Origin: Pseudoalteromonas denitrificans DSM 6059
GTDB lineage: Bacteria; Pseudomonadota; Gammaproteobacteria; Enterobacterales; Alteromonadaceae
Reading direction: 5' to 3'
DNA: 64,000 nt
Assembly: GCF_900112265.1 (NCBI RefSeq)
Contig: NZ_FOLO01000005.1
Span: forward strand, 124,001 to 188,000
Shown: in pieces, positions 48,188-57,526 of the stretch
Layout: every line of letters begins with the position of its first letter
How positions within the stretch are numbered: position 1 is the stretch's first letter
Notes under the pieces: model-generated
Seen by the model: only the letters and a program-made list of their open reading frames with translations
What the model was told of the DNA's origin: nothing
Databases searched by the model: none
Made by a program: the position numbers and the translations under genes

Positions 48188-49087
48188 TTAATTGATTTCT
48201 ACTAAACGATTTAAGTCTTTTACTGATGGTGCAAACCAATAAGATCCCGTTTTTGCAGTTGAAAATTCAATTAATCTGTCGTGAAGACCATCATCAGTTA
48301 ATCCAAACATATGATTTAACTGACTGGTAAACCTTTGCATTTCACATGCAAAAGATAAAAAATATAAACCATGCTCTATTGTATTACCAAAAGGTGCACT
48401 TCGGCGGTATATTTTCATTGCTTTACCATTGATACTGACATCAGTTCTACTGACATGAGAGTTTAATGGCATGTCATCACCTTCAAGCTCTATCGAGTCG
48501 TGTTTAGTACGTCCTATAACTTGTTCTTGCTCTGTAATAGGCATATGGTTAAATGCTGGTAAGTTATGGCACCATTTTTGTGTTAATACATAACTACCGC
48601 CAGCATATTTATGATCTTGTGGAAGCAAAGCAACTTGGTGTTGTTCAGGCACTTTTGGATTCGCTGAGCCATCAACAAAACCAATCAGATCTCTATCATC
48701 ATGGTAAGTAAACCCCGTTAAGTCGAGCGCAGTTGTTGCAATATTTTGAATGAGTTTATTAATCATCATTGCAGTATCAAAGTTTTTTGCAATCTCATTA
48801 CTATGGATCCAAAATAAAACATCTCTTTGTGTACCTTGTGCATGAAAATCATTAATGCCGTTTAATGTTTCGAAGTTTTTTATTTCTAAAATATGTGTGT
48901 CATGCTCAAGTCGATTCAATAGTGTTTTACCAAAAGCAATTACAGTATTTACTTCATTTTGCATTTTTAGTACTTTTGATAAAACAGTTTTAATATCATT
49001 TAGTGATACGTTTTCATTTAGTTGGTATTCAAGAAAATAGAATTGATTACTAGATTCATCAAATATTCCAGGCTGCGGCGCAGACAT
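48188..49087 (-). CDS. DyP-type (dye-decolorising) heme peroxidase
   Basis: This 299-residue heme peroxidase has the family signature GFVDGSANPKVPE (GxxDG with its catalytic Asp, about residue 147) and the distal Arg and proximal His regions (HVSRTDVSINGKAMKIYRRSAPFG, with the His in DSIELEGDDMPLNSH..). No signal peptide is seen, so it is a cytoplasmic class-B YfeX-like enzyme. A GGGAGAC ribosome-binding site precedes the ATG. It is divergent from the DJ-1-like gene. It should oxidise porphyrinogens or dyes with H2O2; the physiological substrate is not known. Confidence 0.9.
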   Translation of the reverse strand: MSAPQPGIFDESSNQFYFLEYQLNENVSLNDIKTVLSKVLKMQNEVNTVIAFGKTLLNRLEHDTHILEIKNFETLNGINDFHAQGTQRDVLFWIHSNEIAKNFDTAMMINKLIQNIATTALDLTGFTYHDDRDLIGFVDGSANPKVPEQHQVALLPQDHKYAGGSYVLTQKWCHNLPAFNHMPITEQEQVIGRTKHDSIELEGDDMPLNSHVSRTDVSINGKAMKIYRRSAPFGNTIEHGLYFLSFACEMQRFTSQLNHMFGLTDDGLHDRLIEFSTAKTGSYWFAPSVKDLNRLVEIN

Positions 49088-49200
49088 AACTGTCTCCCAT
49101 AAAATTTATCAATGAAAATAATAGCATATATCAAAATTAAAGACTTAACTCATGTATTTATATATATTAAATGAATCATTTAATATGAAGAATAATTATA

Positions 49201-49965
49201 ATGGCAAAAACATTTAAAGTATTAGTTCCTCTGCCTAATTATGGCTGCGATCCTACTGAAGTTGCTATTCCATGGCTTTTATTAAAACAAGAAAATATAT
49301 CCATCACTTTTAGTACACCAAATGGTGAAATGGCTGTAACAGATCAAATTATGTTAACAGGTCATAAGTTAGGTTTGCTTAAATCTATTTTACAAGCGAA
49401 GCCTGATGCGGTTAATGCATTTTTTAAAATGCAAAAATCTCAGGAGTTTCGAAATCCAAAAAAGTATTTAGATATTGACCCATTAGAATTTGATGCTTTA
49501 CTTTTGCCTGGTGGTCATGACAAAGGTGTCATTGAATATTTAGAGTCTGATTTATTGAAAAGCTGTGTGCTTTCATTTTTTACAGAGAATAAGCCTGTGG
49601 CTGCTATCTGTCACGGAGTACTGATACCTGCAAGAACAATAGACCCAGAAACCAATAAGTCGGTTATTTATGATTTGAAATGCACTGGATTGCTCAAAAA
49701 GCAAGAGTTATTAGCATATTTTGCAACACGGCTTTGGTTAAAAGATTACTATCTCACCTATCCTGATACAACAACGCAAGACGAGCTTATCAAATCATTG
49801 AAAAACCAAAGTCAATTTATTACTGGCCCAAATCCTTTACTAAAAGATGACTTGCAACATCTAAAGCGCGGTTTTTTTATTAAAGATAAAAATTATTTAT
49901 CGGCAAGGTGGCCTGGTGACGTTTACAACTTTTCACTAGAATTTATTAAAATGATCCAAAATTAA
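49201..49965 (+). CDS. DJ-1/PfpI-family protein (class I glutamine amidotransferase-like)
   Basis: This 254-residue protein of the DJ-1/PfpI superfamily has the catalytic-type Cys in PVAAICHGVLIPAR (nucleophile elbow, about residue 139) followed by a His, and FDALLLPGGHDKGVIEYL before it. The N-terminal KVLVPLPNYGCDPTEVAIPWLLL resembles HchA/Hsp31-like stress proteins and some glyoxalase III enzymes, but no catalytic partner can be identified with certainty. It may detoxify methylglyoxal or act as a chaperone. It is transcribed alone. Confidence 0.8.
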   Translation: MAKTFKVLVPLPNYGCDPTEVAIPWLLLKQENISITFSTPNGEMAVTDQIMLTGHKLGLLKSILQAKPDAVNAFFKMQKSQEFRNPKKYLDIDPLEFDALLLPGGHDKGVIEYLESDLLKSCVLSFFTENKPVAAICHGVLIPARTIDPETNKSVIYDLKCTGLLKKQELLAYFATRLWLKDYYLTYPDTTTQDELIKSLKNQSQFITGPNPLLKDDLQHLKRGFFIKDKNYLSARWPGDVYNFSLEFIKMIQN

Positions 49966-50033
49966 AAAAGCCTTGTTATTCCCTTAACAAGACTCCACGC
50001 TAGACTTCAAAATAAATTTTTCAACGATAAATA

Positions 50034-50062
50034 AAAACGTCACTATAAAACAGTGACGTTTT
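50034..50062. terminator. Terminator between convergent genes
   Basis: An 11-bp perfect stem AAAACGTCACT / AGTGACGTTTT with a 7-base loop lies between the DJ-1-like gene and the convergent acyl-CoA dehydrogenase gene. A second, weaker hairpin (CTTGTTA / TAACAAG) precedes it at 49972-49991. Confidence 0.8.
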
Positions 50063-50097
50063 GATACATTGTTGATTGGGTTGTTATCTACAATTAT

Positions 50098-52341
50098 TTA
50101 AGCTATTTTTCGTTCTACTTCGGTTGTATCTTTTGTTAATAAATTCATATCAAAATCAAATTCATCGACAGAAATAGCACGCTCACGTTTAGTGTTGTAA
50201 TCTAATAATTTTTCTAATTCACCTTCTGTAATCACTTTAGCTGTAAGTGCATTGTTTAATGTAAAGTTAAACTTAGTACCAGATGTTATCGTTTTAGATT
50301 TTAATGCTTTTTTAACTTTGGCCAATAAATCCAAACAGTCGAGTTTCGCTAAATATGCTTGTTCATTAATGTCATGACCGCTATTAGGCGTTACTTTAAC
50401 TAAATGTGTGAGTTGCTTTTTAATTTGAGTATCTAATTGTGCTTGTTTTGCTAATTCACGTACTAGATCATCACTGATTTTTGGCATTTTTTCATTATAA
50501 GTGAGTGTAATAAGTTTCATAAAATGTTTTGATGGCGCGGATGGAAAGTTATCTAGAAATTTAAATAACGCTTGCTCTGCCTGTTGTAATGACCAGCGTA
50601 TTGCATAATGAAAATAAGCCTGAGCTTGCACTTTGTTTTCATCAGCTACTTTTTGTTCATAATAACGGATCGATGCCATCGCAGCATATAAATAACTCAT
50701 TACATCACCTAAACGCGCTGATAACATTTCAGCTTGTTTAAGCTTGCCACCTAAAACTAATAATGAAAAATCAGCATAAACAGCAAGTTTTGAAGCCAGT
50801 TTATTAATTGCTTTTTCATAAGGGCGCACTTCTGAAAATCGAGAGCTGGCTTTTGCCGTAAATGGCATAAGTCCTAAGCTAAATGATCGCAAACTGTTTG
50901 AAACACTATAACCGACAGTATTGCGTAAGATTTTATTAAATTTAGCGTCAGATTTTGGGGCATCACTGTGAATTGTTTCAACCATGTCTTGCAAATATGG
51001 ATGACAACGCATTACTCCCTGACCAAAGATCATTAAGTTACGGGTTAAAATATTAGCCCCTTCTACTGTGATCCCAATAGGTTGTGCAATATAGCCTTGT
51101 GCTAATGTATTTTGAGGACCAAACTGAATTGCTTTACCAGCTTGAATATCCATTGCTGAATTAAGAACATCTCGCCCAATTTCTGTCATGTGGTATTTAG
51201 CAATTGCAGTCACTATGGCGGGCTTTAAACCCATACCTAAACCTTCAGTGGTTAATACACGCATAGATTCTTGTAAAAATGCTTTGCCTGCAATATCGGC
51301 AAGTTTCTCTTGTATGCCTTCAAACTGACCAATAGATAAACCAAATTGCTCTCGTACAGCACAATATTCTGCAGCACTTTTAAATGACACCTGAGCCGTT
51401 GATGCACCCATCGCAGGTAAAGATATACCACGACCAGCACCTAAACAACTCACAAGCATCTTCCAGCCGTTACCTATATTTTTTTGGCCACCGATTATGA
51501 ACTCCATAGGGATAAAAACTTTATCTCCTCGAGTTGTGCCATTATAGAAATTGACACCCATAGGTTTATGGCGATTGCCAAGCTCTACGCCTTTGTGATC
51601 ATGAGGGATCAAGGCACAAGTTATCCCTAAGTTTTGTTCAGGGCTTAATAATTTTTCTGGATCTTTTACTTTAAATGCTAAACCTAATACGGTGGCAATT
51701 GGCGCAAGAGTGATATAACGTTTATCCCAAGTAACTTCTAAGCCTAATACTCTTTTACCCTGATAATCGCCCATAGTAACAATACCTTCATCAGGAATAC
51801 CACCGGCATCAGAGCCTGCTTCTGGGCTCGTTAATGCAAAACAGGGAATATCTGTGCCATTTGCTAATCGAGGCAGCCAAAATGCACGTTGCTCATCAGT
51901 TCCATAATGCATTAACAACTCACCTGGTCCTAATGAATTTGGCACCATAACTGTTACTGCTACACCAGAGCTTTTAGTTGAAATGGTACCGACAATTGTT
52001 GAGTTTGCATAAGGGCTAAATTCGCGCCCGCCATATGCTTTTGGAATGATAAGGGAGAAAAACCGCTCTTTTTTCAAAAAGTCTAATATATCTTTAGGTA
52101 AATGATCGCTGTTTTGAATTTCAAAATCATCAATCATATTTAATAACTCGGCAACAGGCCCGTCAAGAAAAGCTTGCTCTTCAGATGATAACTTTGCAAC
52201 TGGAATTGATCTTAGTCCATTAAAGTCAGGTTTACCTTGATAAATACCAGTTTCTAACCAAACATCACCGGCATCTAGTGCTTCTTGTTCTGTTGTTGAA
52301 ATTGTAGGTAATACTTTTCTTAATGTCGTTCTAAGGCTCAT
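50098..52341 (-). CDS. fadE: Acyl-CoA dehydrogenase, FadE type
   Basis: This 747-residue enzyme performs the first step of fatty-acid beta-oxidation, oxidising acyl-CoA to enoyl-CoA with FAD. Visible segments are the acyl-CoA/FAD-binding loop (CFALTSPEAGSDAGGIPD, about residues 166-184), VSCLGAGRGISLPAMG, and the long C-terminal domain typical of bacterial FadE (DUF1974-like; FNKILRNTVGYSVSNSLRSF). Compared with the E. coli protein of 814 residues, the N-terminal membrane segments are missing, and residues of about 1-60 form a soluble start (IYQGKPDFNGLRSIP). It is transcribed alone. Confidence 0.9.
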   Translation of the reverse strand: MSLRTTLRKVLPTISTTEQEALDAGDVWLETGIYQGKPDFNGLRSIPVAKLSSEEQAFLDGPVAELLNMIDDFEIQNSDHLPKDILDFLKKERFFSLIIPKAYGGREFSPYANSTIVGTISTKSSGVAVTVMVPNSLGPGELLMHYGTDEQRAFWLPRLANGTDIPCFALTSPEAGSDAGGIPDEGIVTMGDYQGKRVLGLEVTWDKRYITLAPIATVLGLAFKVKDPEKLLSPEQNLGITCALIPHDHKGVELGNRHKPMGVNFYNGTTRGDKVFIPMEFIIGGQKNIGNGWKMLVSCLGAGRGISLPAMGASTAQVSFKSAAEYCAVREQFGLSIGQFEGIQEKLADIAGKAFLQESMRVLTTEGLGMGLKPAIVTAIAKYHMTEIGRDVLNSAMDIQAGKAIQFGPQNTLAQGYIAQPIGITVEGANILTRNLMIFGQGVMRCHPYLQDMVETIHSDAPKSDAKFNKILRNTVGYSVSNSLRSFSLGLMPFTAKASSRFSEVRPYEKAINKLASKLAVYADFSLLVLGGKLKQAEMLSARLGDVMSYLYAAMASIRYYEQKVADENKVQAQAYFHYAIRWSLQQAEQALFKFLDNFPSAPSKHFMKLITLTYNEKMPKISDDLVRELAKQAQLDTQIKKQLTHLVKVTPNSGHDINEQAYLAKLDCLDLLAKVKKALKSKTITSGTKFNFTLNNALTAKVITEGELEKLLDYNTKRERAISVDEFDFDMNLLTKDTTEVERKIA

Positions 52342-52550
52342 AAATTACTCATCTGACCAGTTTGATTTTCCTTATTACGTCACAAAAATAGATTTAGATC
52401 AATTACTCTATTGGTTTTTTTTAACATTATTTTATCATTTAAATTGAGCTTTTTTAATTAAGTTATATTATTCAGTGGTTTAACTGTAGTTTGCTATTTT
52501 AAGTTTTATAACTTTAAAAAGTACAATGATAGAAAAAATTGGATTTATTT

Positions 52551-54074
52551 ATGATTGCCTTGATTGGCAAAGCGTCTCTCGCTGCTTATACTTTAATCTA
52601 TTTCATAGAGTACAGCATTGTGGTGTTTAAGCTTGATAGCTGGTCATTACGAAGTAAAGTATTATTGCCGACGCTTGTGATTTTATTAATAATCTCCTTT
52701 ATTTATGTGTATGTTTTTACCAGTTTGTTTATCAATGTTAAAAATGATGCATTTAATGATCATAAAATTCTAATTAAGTTAGACCATCAAATAACTTATA
52801 TAGGGTTAAATCAATCACACGCTAATGAAAAGCAGTTAAATAAGCTTGCGAAATTAGCCGAAAAATATCAAAAACATGTATTACATACTGATGGAGAAGA
52901 TGATGAGGAATATCAGGTTGCAAAAAACATTTTGGGTTATGTGACAGAGTATATTGTGCAATATAATTTATATTTATCAAACAAATTAAATTCAGACAAA
53001 ATATTTAATCTTCATATATTAAGTTTAGAAGTAAAGGTGTTAGCCGAAGTTGAAAAAGCGCTCGATATTGTTCAAGCAGAAGCTGATGAAGATCTTGAGG
53101 TGCTCTTGTATTATGAAATATTAAGTTCAATCATTTTTTTTTCATTGATTATGATTATGGTTATGAGAGGAATAAATAAAATTCTTGTTCCTTTGGTGGA
53201 ATTAAGAAAGAAAATTGAAGAATTCAGCCCTGACGTCAACTTTTCTAAAAATCAGCCTATGAATGGTGATGAAATTAAAATGTTACTTCATGCGTTTAAA
53301 GAAATGGGTGATGATATTAAATATAAAGAAGTACAGTTAACATCAGCATTAATAGAGGCTGAAGAAACAAATAAATCTAAAAGTGCTTTTTTAGCTAATA
53401 TCTCTCATGAACTGAGAACCCCTATGTTAGGTATTTTAGGGTTTGCTGAACTAGGGATGACCAAGATTGATAAAGTAGAAAAAGAAAAGCTATTTAAGTA
53501 TTTTGTTCGTATTTTTGAAAGTGGCACTAGATTATTAAAATTACTTAATAACTTATTAGATTTATCTAAATTAGAAGCTGGGAAAATGCAATTTGATTTT
53601 TATGAGCAGTCAATACTTGTTGTTTTAAACGATACGTTAATAGAATTAGACTCATTAATTTCAAAAAATAAACTTAAAATAGAACTTGATAATCAGCTAT
53701 TAGATTTTTCTTTAAATATTGATAAGCAGCGGATCCATCAAGTATTTTATAACGTATTATCCAATGCTATTAAGTTCTCACCTGAGCTAAGTACAATTAA
53801 AATAACGTTAGTTGAAACTGAGTTAACGAATGATGACAAAGCAATTAAAATAATTGTCTCAGATCAAGGAGTCGGAATTCCAAAGGAAGAACTAGAACAT
53901 GTTTTTTGTATGTTTTCACAATCAAGTTTAACCAACACTGGAGCGGGAGGAACTGGTTTAGGTCTTTCAATTTGTAGGGATATTTTAGATAAGCATCAGG
54001 GATTTATATATGCTGAAAACAATAAAGAGCAAGGAGTCAGTTTTATTATTGTTTTGCCTAAAGTAATAAAATAA
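52551..54074 (+). CDS. Membrane-bound sensor histidine kinase
   Basis: This kinase of about 507 residues has a hydrophobic N-terminus (segments near residues 2-22 and 41-61), an extracytoplasmic helical loop (about 65-180), a third membrane segment (about 180-200), a HAMP-like linker, HisKA (SAFLANISHELRTPMLGILG, phospho-His) and HATPase (NVLSNAIKFSPE, DQGVGIPKEELE, GAGGTGLGLSIC). ATG 52551 is chosen; a TTG at 52539 in the same frame is less likely, and no strong ribosome-binding site is visible for either. Its stop is 2 bases from the convergent response regulator gene, which suggests that the two work together. Confidence 0.88.
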   Translation: MIALIGKASLAAYTLIYFIEYSIVVFKLDSWSLRSKVLLPTLVILLIISFIYVYVFTSLFINVKNDAFNDHKILIKLDHQITYIGLNQSHANEKQLNKLAKLAEKYQKHVLHTDGEDDEEYQVAKNILGYVTEYIVQYNLYLSNKLNSDKIFNLHILSLEVKVLAEVEKALDIVQAEADEDLEVLLYYEILSSIIFFSLIMIMVMRGINKILVPLVELRKKIEEFSPDVNFSKNQPMNGDEIKMLLHAFKEMGDDIKYKEVQLTSALIEAEETNKSKSAFLANISHELRTPMLGILGFAELGMTKIDKVEKEKLFKYFVRIFESGTRLLKLLNNLLDLSKLEAGKMQFDFYEQSILVVLNDTLIELDSLISKNKLKIELDNQLLDFSLNIDKQRIHQVFYNVLSNAIKFSPELSTIKITLVETELTNDDKAIKIIVSDQGVGIPKEELEHVFCMFSQSSLTNTGAGGTGLGLSICRDILDKHQGFIYAENNKEQGVSFIIVLPKVIK

Positions 54075-54075
54075 C

Positions 54076-55194
54076 TTAAGGTTCGTTATTTTTATCTAAT
54101 GCACTGACCACTTCCTTGCAAAAGTCTTCAATTGCATGATGGTCATCATAAACATTCATTAATTTAGTTACATTATCGTCAACTAAGGTTGTGATATGAA
54201 TTTCTTGATCATCATCTAATCCTAAACCTAATAAGTCAGTTTCAAGTTGGTTTAATAATGCTTGGCTGATGCGAATAGCTGTTTTTTTTTGTTTTTGTAA
54301 ATCAGACTGTATTTTTGTAATGCCTTTTTTTGTATTTATCATTAAAGCTTTATTGTTATCAGAATTTTTTTGTACTATTTGCTGTCTTAAAATTGAAGTA
54401 ACCCGAGAGTTCACCCCTTCCATCAACATGCACAAGTGATCTAAGAGTCTGCCATACTTTTCATCATGTTTAGAAGGCATATTTTTAATTAATAATGAAC
54501 AATTTTCAAAATTAAAAATACTTCGATTATTATGATTAAAAATTCGTCCTTGTTGTTTTGTCATTTGTAATAATTCAGATTCAACGGGTTTATATATGCC
54601 ACTTGTATCAAATGTGGCAAGTACATTTCCAGAATGGGCATATTGCAGTGTGCCATTTAATGAAAATTGTTTTAATGTACTAAAAACCGCTTTTGTTAAT
54701 GCGTCTAAATCATTACATTCAAACGAATGTCGTAAAAAGTTAAGCAGATGGCCTATTTCACCGCTATTAGTCATAGCCATCATTGCAATTTCATTAAGTT
54801 GAATATTTAACTCATGTTGTTTTCGTACAAACTTCAGCATGCTTTTAACTTTAAGTAGGAGTTCTTGGTTATCAAATGGTTTAACTAAATAATCATCACC
54901 ACCCGCTTCATAACCTGATAACCGTTCCTCTAAAGATCCACGGGCTGAAACAAATAAAATGGGCAGTGCTAGACTTGGATCAGATTTTATCGCTCTACAT
55001 ATCTGATAGCCGTCCATATTAGGCATAGCAACATCAAGCAAAAGTACATCGGGAGTATTCTCTTTGAGAAATGTTAAACACTCAGCCCCAGAAGAGACAC
55101 AACTAACGTGATAATCATCTTCTAATATTTCAGACATTAATTCTAAATTTAAAGGCTCATCATCGGTTACTAAAATATGTTTTCTTTCAGACAT
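54076..55194 (-). CDS. Response regulator with uncharacterised output region (paralogue)
   Basis: This 372-residue protein has a receiver domain (residues 1-120; DDEPLN pocket, phosphoacceptor Asp in DVLLLDVAMPNMDG at about residue 53, Lys in YLVKPFDNQ) and a C-terminal output region of about 230 residues with the same segments as the protein at 27340-28476: MMAMTNSGEIGHLLNFLRHSF, a GAF-like middle, and LGLDDDQE near the end. No GGDEF, HTH or enzyme motif is present. It is tail-to-tail with the histidine kinase gene (52551-54074), its probable partner. Signal output is unknown. Confidence 0.85.
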   Translation of the reverse strand: MSERKHILVTDDEPLNLELMSEILEDDYHVSCVSSGAECLTFLKENTPDVLLLDVAMPNMDGYQICRAIKSDPSLALPILFVSARGSLEERLSGYEAGGDDYLVKPFDNQELLLKVKSMLKFVRKQHELNIQLNEIAMMAMTNSGEIGHLLNFLRHSFECNDLDALTKAVFSTLKQFSLNGTLQYAHSGNVLATFDTSGIYKPVESELLQMTKQQGRIFNHNNRSIFNFENCSLLIKNMPSKHDEKYGRLLDHLCMLMEGVNSRVTSILRQQIVQKNSDNNKALMINTKKGITKIQSDLQKQKKTAIRISQALLNQLETDLLGLGLDDDQEIHITTLVDDNVTKLMNVYDDHHAIEDFCKEVVSALDKNNEP

Positions 55195-55328
55195 TATTTT
55201 GCCTAACTAAAAACTAAACTGTGGTATAAGTTTATACCAAATAAAAATGACTGCGAATAAGAGTTATAGTTTGTTATCAATTTTTGTATTTAAGGCGATA
55301 GTCAAAACTGTGATATCTAAAACGTAAG

Positions 55329-55709
55329 TTATTTATGCGCTTTGTTATGCCCCAAATCTAGATATGCTATGAGATAACCATATTCTTTATTATTAATTTT
55401 CCCTGCTTTATGCATGTCTTTTGCAAGTTTGTGAGTCCACTTTTTATTAAATGGAGGTGGTACTATGGTTAATTTTTTATCGACTAAAGATTTGTCTTGA
55501 ACCATATAACCTTTTGCAATAGCCCGCTTAGTACAGTAACTTAAAATATATTCCACTGCATATTTATCAATTGAAGGTGCCCAGGTGTATTCCGTTTCAC
55601 ACGCTTTTTTTTGTTTACCATCTGGTGTGGTATATACGATATGACCTTGCGTACAAGATATCAAAAACATAATGAGTGACAGCAAAAATAATGAGCTGAT
55701 TTTTGACAT
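55329..55709 (-). CDS. Putative lipoprotein of unknown function
   Basis: This protein of about 126 residues begins at ATG 55709 (AGAGG ribosome-binding site); six codons of in-frame sequence before it are unlikely to be used. The lipobox is FLISC near residue 18. The mature part has two cysteines around a TEYTWAPSIDKYAVEYILSYCTKRAIAKGY segment and a C-terminal half rich in Lys. No family was recognised. It follows the YbaK-like gene with only one base between them. Confidence 0.65.
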   Translation of the reverse strand: MSKISSLFLLSLIMFLISCTQGHIVYTTPDGKQKKACETEYTWAPSIDKYAVEYILSYCTKRAIAKGYMVQDKSLVDKKLTIVPPPFNKKWTHKLAKDMHKAGKINNKEYGYLIAYLDLGHNKAHK

Positions 55710-55710
55710 G

Positions 55711-56178
55711 TTAACCTCTGATCTCACTTAAGCTAGCCTGTAATAAAGTTACTAAATCACTAGGAAAAAGTGATATTTCTAAACCACGTTTACCAGCACT
55801 GATATAAATCTTATCAAATGCTTCTGCACTTTTGTCAATAAAAGTTGGAAGTCGCTTTTTTTGCCCTATAGGACTTACTCCACCGAGAATATACCCTGTA
55901 CTATTTTGCACTTTTACTTTGTCTGCCATGATTACTTTTTTAACTTTGCATGCTTTGGCCAGCTTTTTTAGGTTAACCTGACTTTCAACCGGTACTATTG
56001 CAACAACTAATTGTTTTTTATCTGTTTCAAGTACTAAAGTTTTAAATATTTGTTTTGGGTTAGCGTCTAATTTTTCAGCGGCTTCTAATCCAAAAGAAGT
56101 GGCATTTTGATCATGATCATATTCATGAATGTTAAAATCAATATTATTGTTTTTTAGCTGTATTATTGCTGGAGTCAT
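55711..56178 (-). CDS. ybaK: Cys-tRNA(Pro)/Cys-tRNA(Cys) deacylase, YbaK type
   Basis: This 155-residue YbaK/EbsC protein hydrolyses mischarged Cys-tRNA(Pro), a proofreading role in trans to prolyl-tRNA synthetase. The family features are visible: VAIVPVESQVNLKKLAKACKVKKV, GYILGGVSPIG, and the C-terminal SAGKRGLEISLFPSDLV. The conserved lysine that acts in catalysis would be the one in IFKTLV. The length is typical. It is the first of a two-gene unit with the lipoprotein and lies 52 bases after modC. Confidence 0.9.
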   Translation of the reverse strand: MTPAIIQLKNNNIDFNIHEYDHDQNATSFGLEAAEKLDANPKQIFKTLVLETDKKQLVVAIVPVESQVNLKKLAKACKVKKVIMADKVKVQNSTGYILGGVSPIGQKKRLPTFIDKSAEAFDKIYISAGKRGLEISLFPSDLVTLLQASLSEIRG

Positions 56179-56229
56179 TTTAGTTATTAAACATTTTTAT
56201 CAATAATTCATCATACAATTAATCCGCTG

Positions 56230-56850
56230 TTAATTTAAATAAATGATTTCATCACTGAGTGTTTTTAATTCATCCTCAATATGTGAAACATAAATTATGG
56301 ATAAATCGAATTGCGTTTTTATATACTTCAAATATTTAAGTAGCTCTACTTTTTGCGCGGAATCTAGACCACTTAATGGTTCATCCATTAATAGCAATTG
56401 AGGAGAGCTTAATATTGCGCGTGCAATTGCCACTCTATGCTTTTCGCCTCCTGATAACATAAGGGGTTTACGCTGTAATAATGGCGTTAAAGAGAATGCT
56501 TCTACTACTTTTTCTAAACTAAATTTAACAGTAGTCGCACGTTTTAATGCATATTTTAAGTTACCTAATACAGTTAAATGTGGAAACAAACGTGTATCTT
56601 GAAATACAAAACCAATATCTCGCTTAAATGCGGGTTTAATAAAGTTTTCATCCGAGAGTTGTAAGGCTTCATTATTGAGCTTTATATTACCTTGTGCATT
56701 TGTCTCAAGACCTGCAATAATGCGCAATAAAGTTGTTTTACCACAACCAGAGTCACCGCTAATGCCTATACAGCGGTTTTTTAATTCGAAGTGATGTTTA
56801 TATTTAAATATTTTTTGATTTAACTTTATTGAGCAATCAATCTGTAGCAC
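56230..56850 (-). CDS. modC: Molybdate ABC transporter ATP-binding protein (short ModC)
   Basis: This 206-residue ATPase energises molybdate import. It has Walker A GDSGCGKTT, Q-loop VFQDTRLFPHL, ABC signature LSGGEKHRVAIARA, Walker B LLMDEPLSGLD and the H-loop ISIIYVSH-type SLSIIYVSHIEDEL. Compared with typical ModC proteins (~350 residues) it ends right after the ATPase domain; the C-terminal TOBE/MOP domain that binds molybdate is missing. The start overlaps the end of modB by 14 bases. It is still in the molybdate operon, so the ModC identity is supported by context. Confidence 0.9.
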   Translation of the reverse strand: MLQIDCSIKLNQKIFKYKHHFELKNRCIGISGDSGCGKTTLLRIIAGLETNAQGNIKLNNEALQLSDENFIKPAFKRDIGFVFQDTRLFPHLTVLGNLKYALKRATTVKFSLEKVVEAFSLTPLLQRKPLMLSGGEKHRVAIARAILSSPQLLLMDEPLSGLDSAQKVELLKYLKYIKTQFDLSIIYVSHIEDELKTLSDEIIYLN

Positions 56851-57526
56851 GTTGTTGCCCTCTTTTTAGCATATTCATAATAATTAAAATGACCATGGAA
56901 AATATTAACAAACCTGCAGCCATATTATGGGCTTTTTCATATTGTAAGGACTCAACAGCATCAAATAAGGCGATTGATAGTACTTGAGTTTCACCGGGTA
57001 TATTCCCACCTATCATTAGAATGACACCAAACTCCCCTACTGTGTGGGCAAAACATAACAAAGCAGCACTAATAATGCCATTCTTACAAATAGGTAAGAC
57101 AACAGAAATAAAACAGTCTAAAGGTCTCGCTCCTAATGACTGTGCAGTTTCTATTAAACGCTTATCTAATTGAGAAAAGGTTGCCTGTAAGGGCTGAATG
57201 GCAAATGGTAAGGAGTAAATAAGAGAAGCAAATAAAATACCATAGAAGGAAAATGCCAATTGCTGCCCTGTTAATGCCTGATAGTGTTCACCTAATAATG
57301 TTTGTGGTGAAAATGCAATAAGTAAATAAAAACCTAAAACCGTTGGTGGCAGTACAATTGGCAGAGCAACTATTGATTCAACTAACATGGCAAACCAAGA
57401 TTTACTCTTAGCTAACCACCAGGCAAGCGGAATGCAAAACAACATTAAAATTAGAGTGGTTGATAGTGCTAGCTTTAGTGTTAACCAAAAAGCAGTTATT
57501 TCAGTACTTCCAAAAGCAAAGTTCAT
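56837..57526 (-). CDS. modB: Molybdate ABC transporter permease
   Basis: This 229-residue inner-membrane permease has five or six hydrophobic segments and the cytoplasmic EAA-like loop ETAQSLGARPLDCFISVVLPI (quoted to 20 residues as ETAQSLGARPLDCFISVVLP). The motif PIVLPPTVLGFYLL is characteristic of ModB. It overlaps the modA stop by 4 bases (ATGA) and modC by 14 bases, so the three transporter genes are translationally coupled. Confidence 0.93.
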   Translation of the reverse strand: MNFAFGSTEITAFWLTLKLALSTTLILMLFCIPLAWWLAKSKSWFAMLVESIVALPIVLPPTVLGFYLLIAFSPQTLLGEHYQALTGQQLAFSFYGILFASLIYSLPFAIQPLQATFSQLDKRLIETAQSLGARPLDCFISVVLPICKNGIISAALLCFAHTVGEFGVILMIGGNIPGETQVLSIALFDAVESLQYEKAHNMAAGLLIFSMVILIIMNMLKRGQQRATD

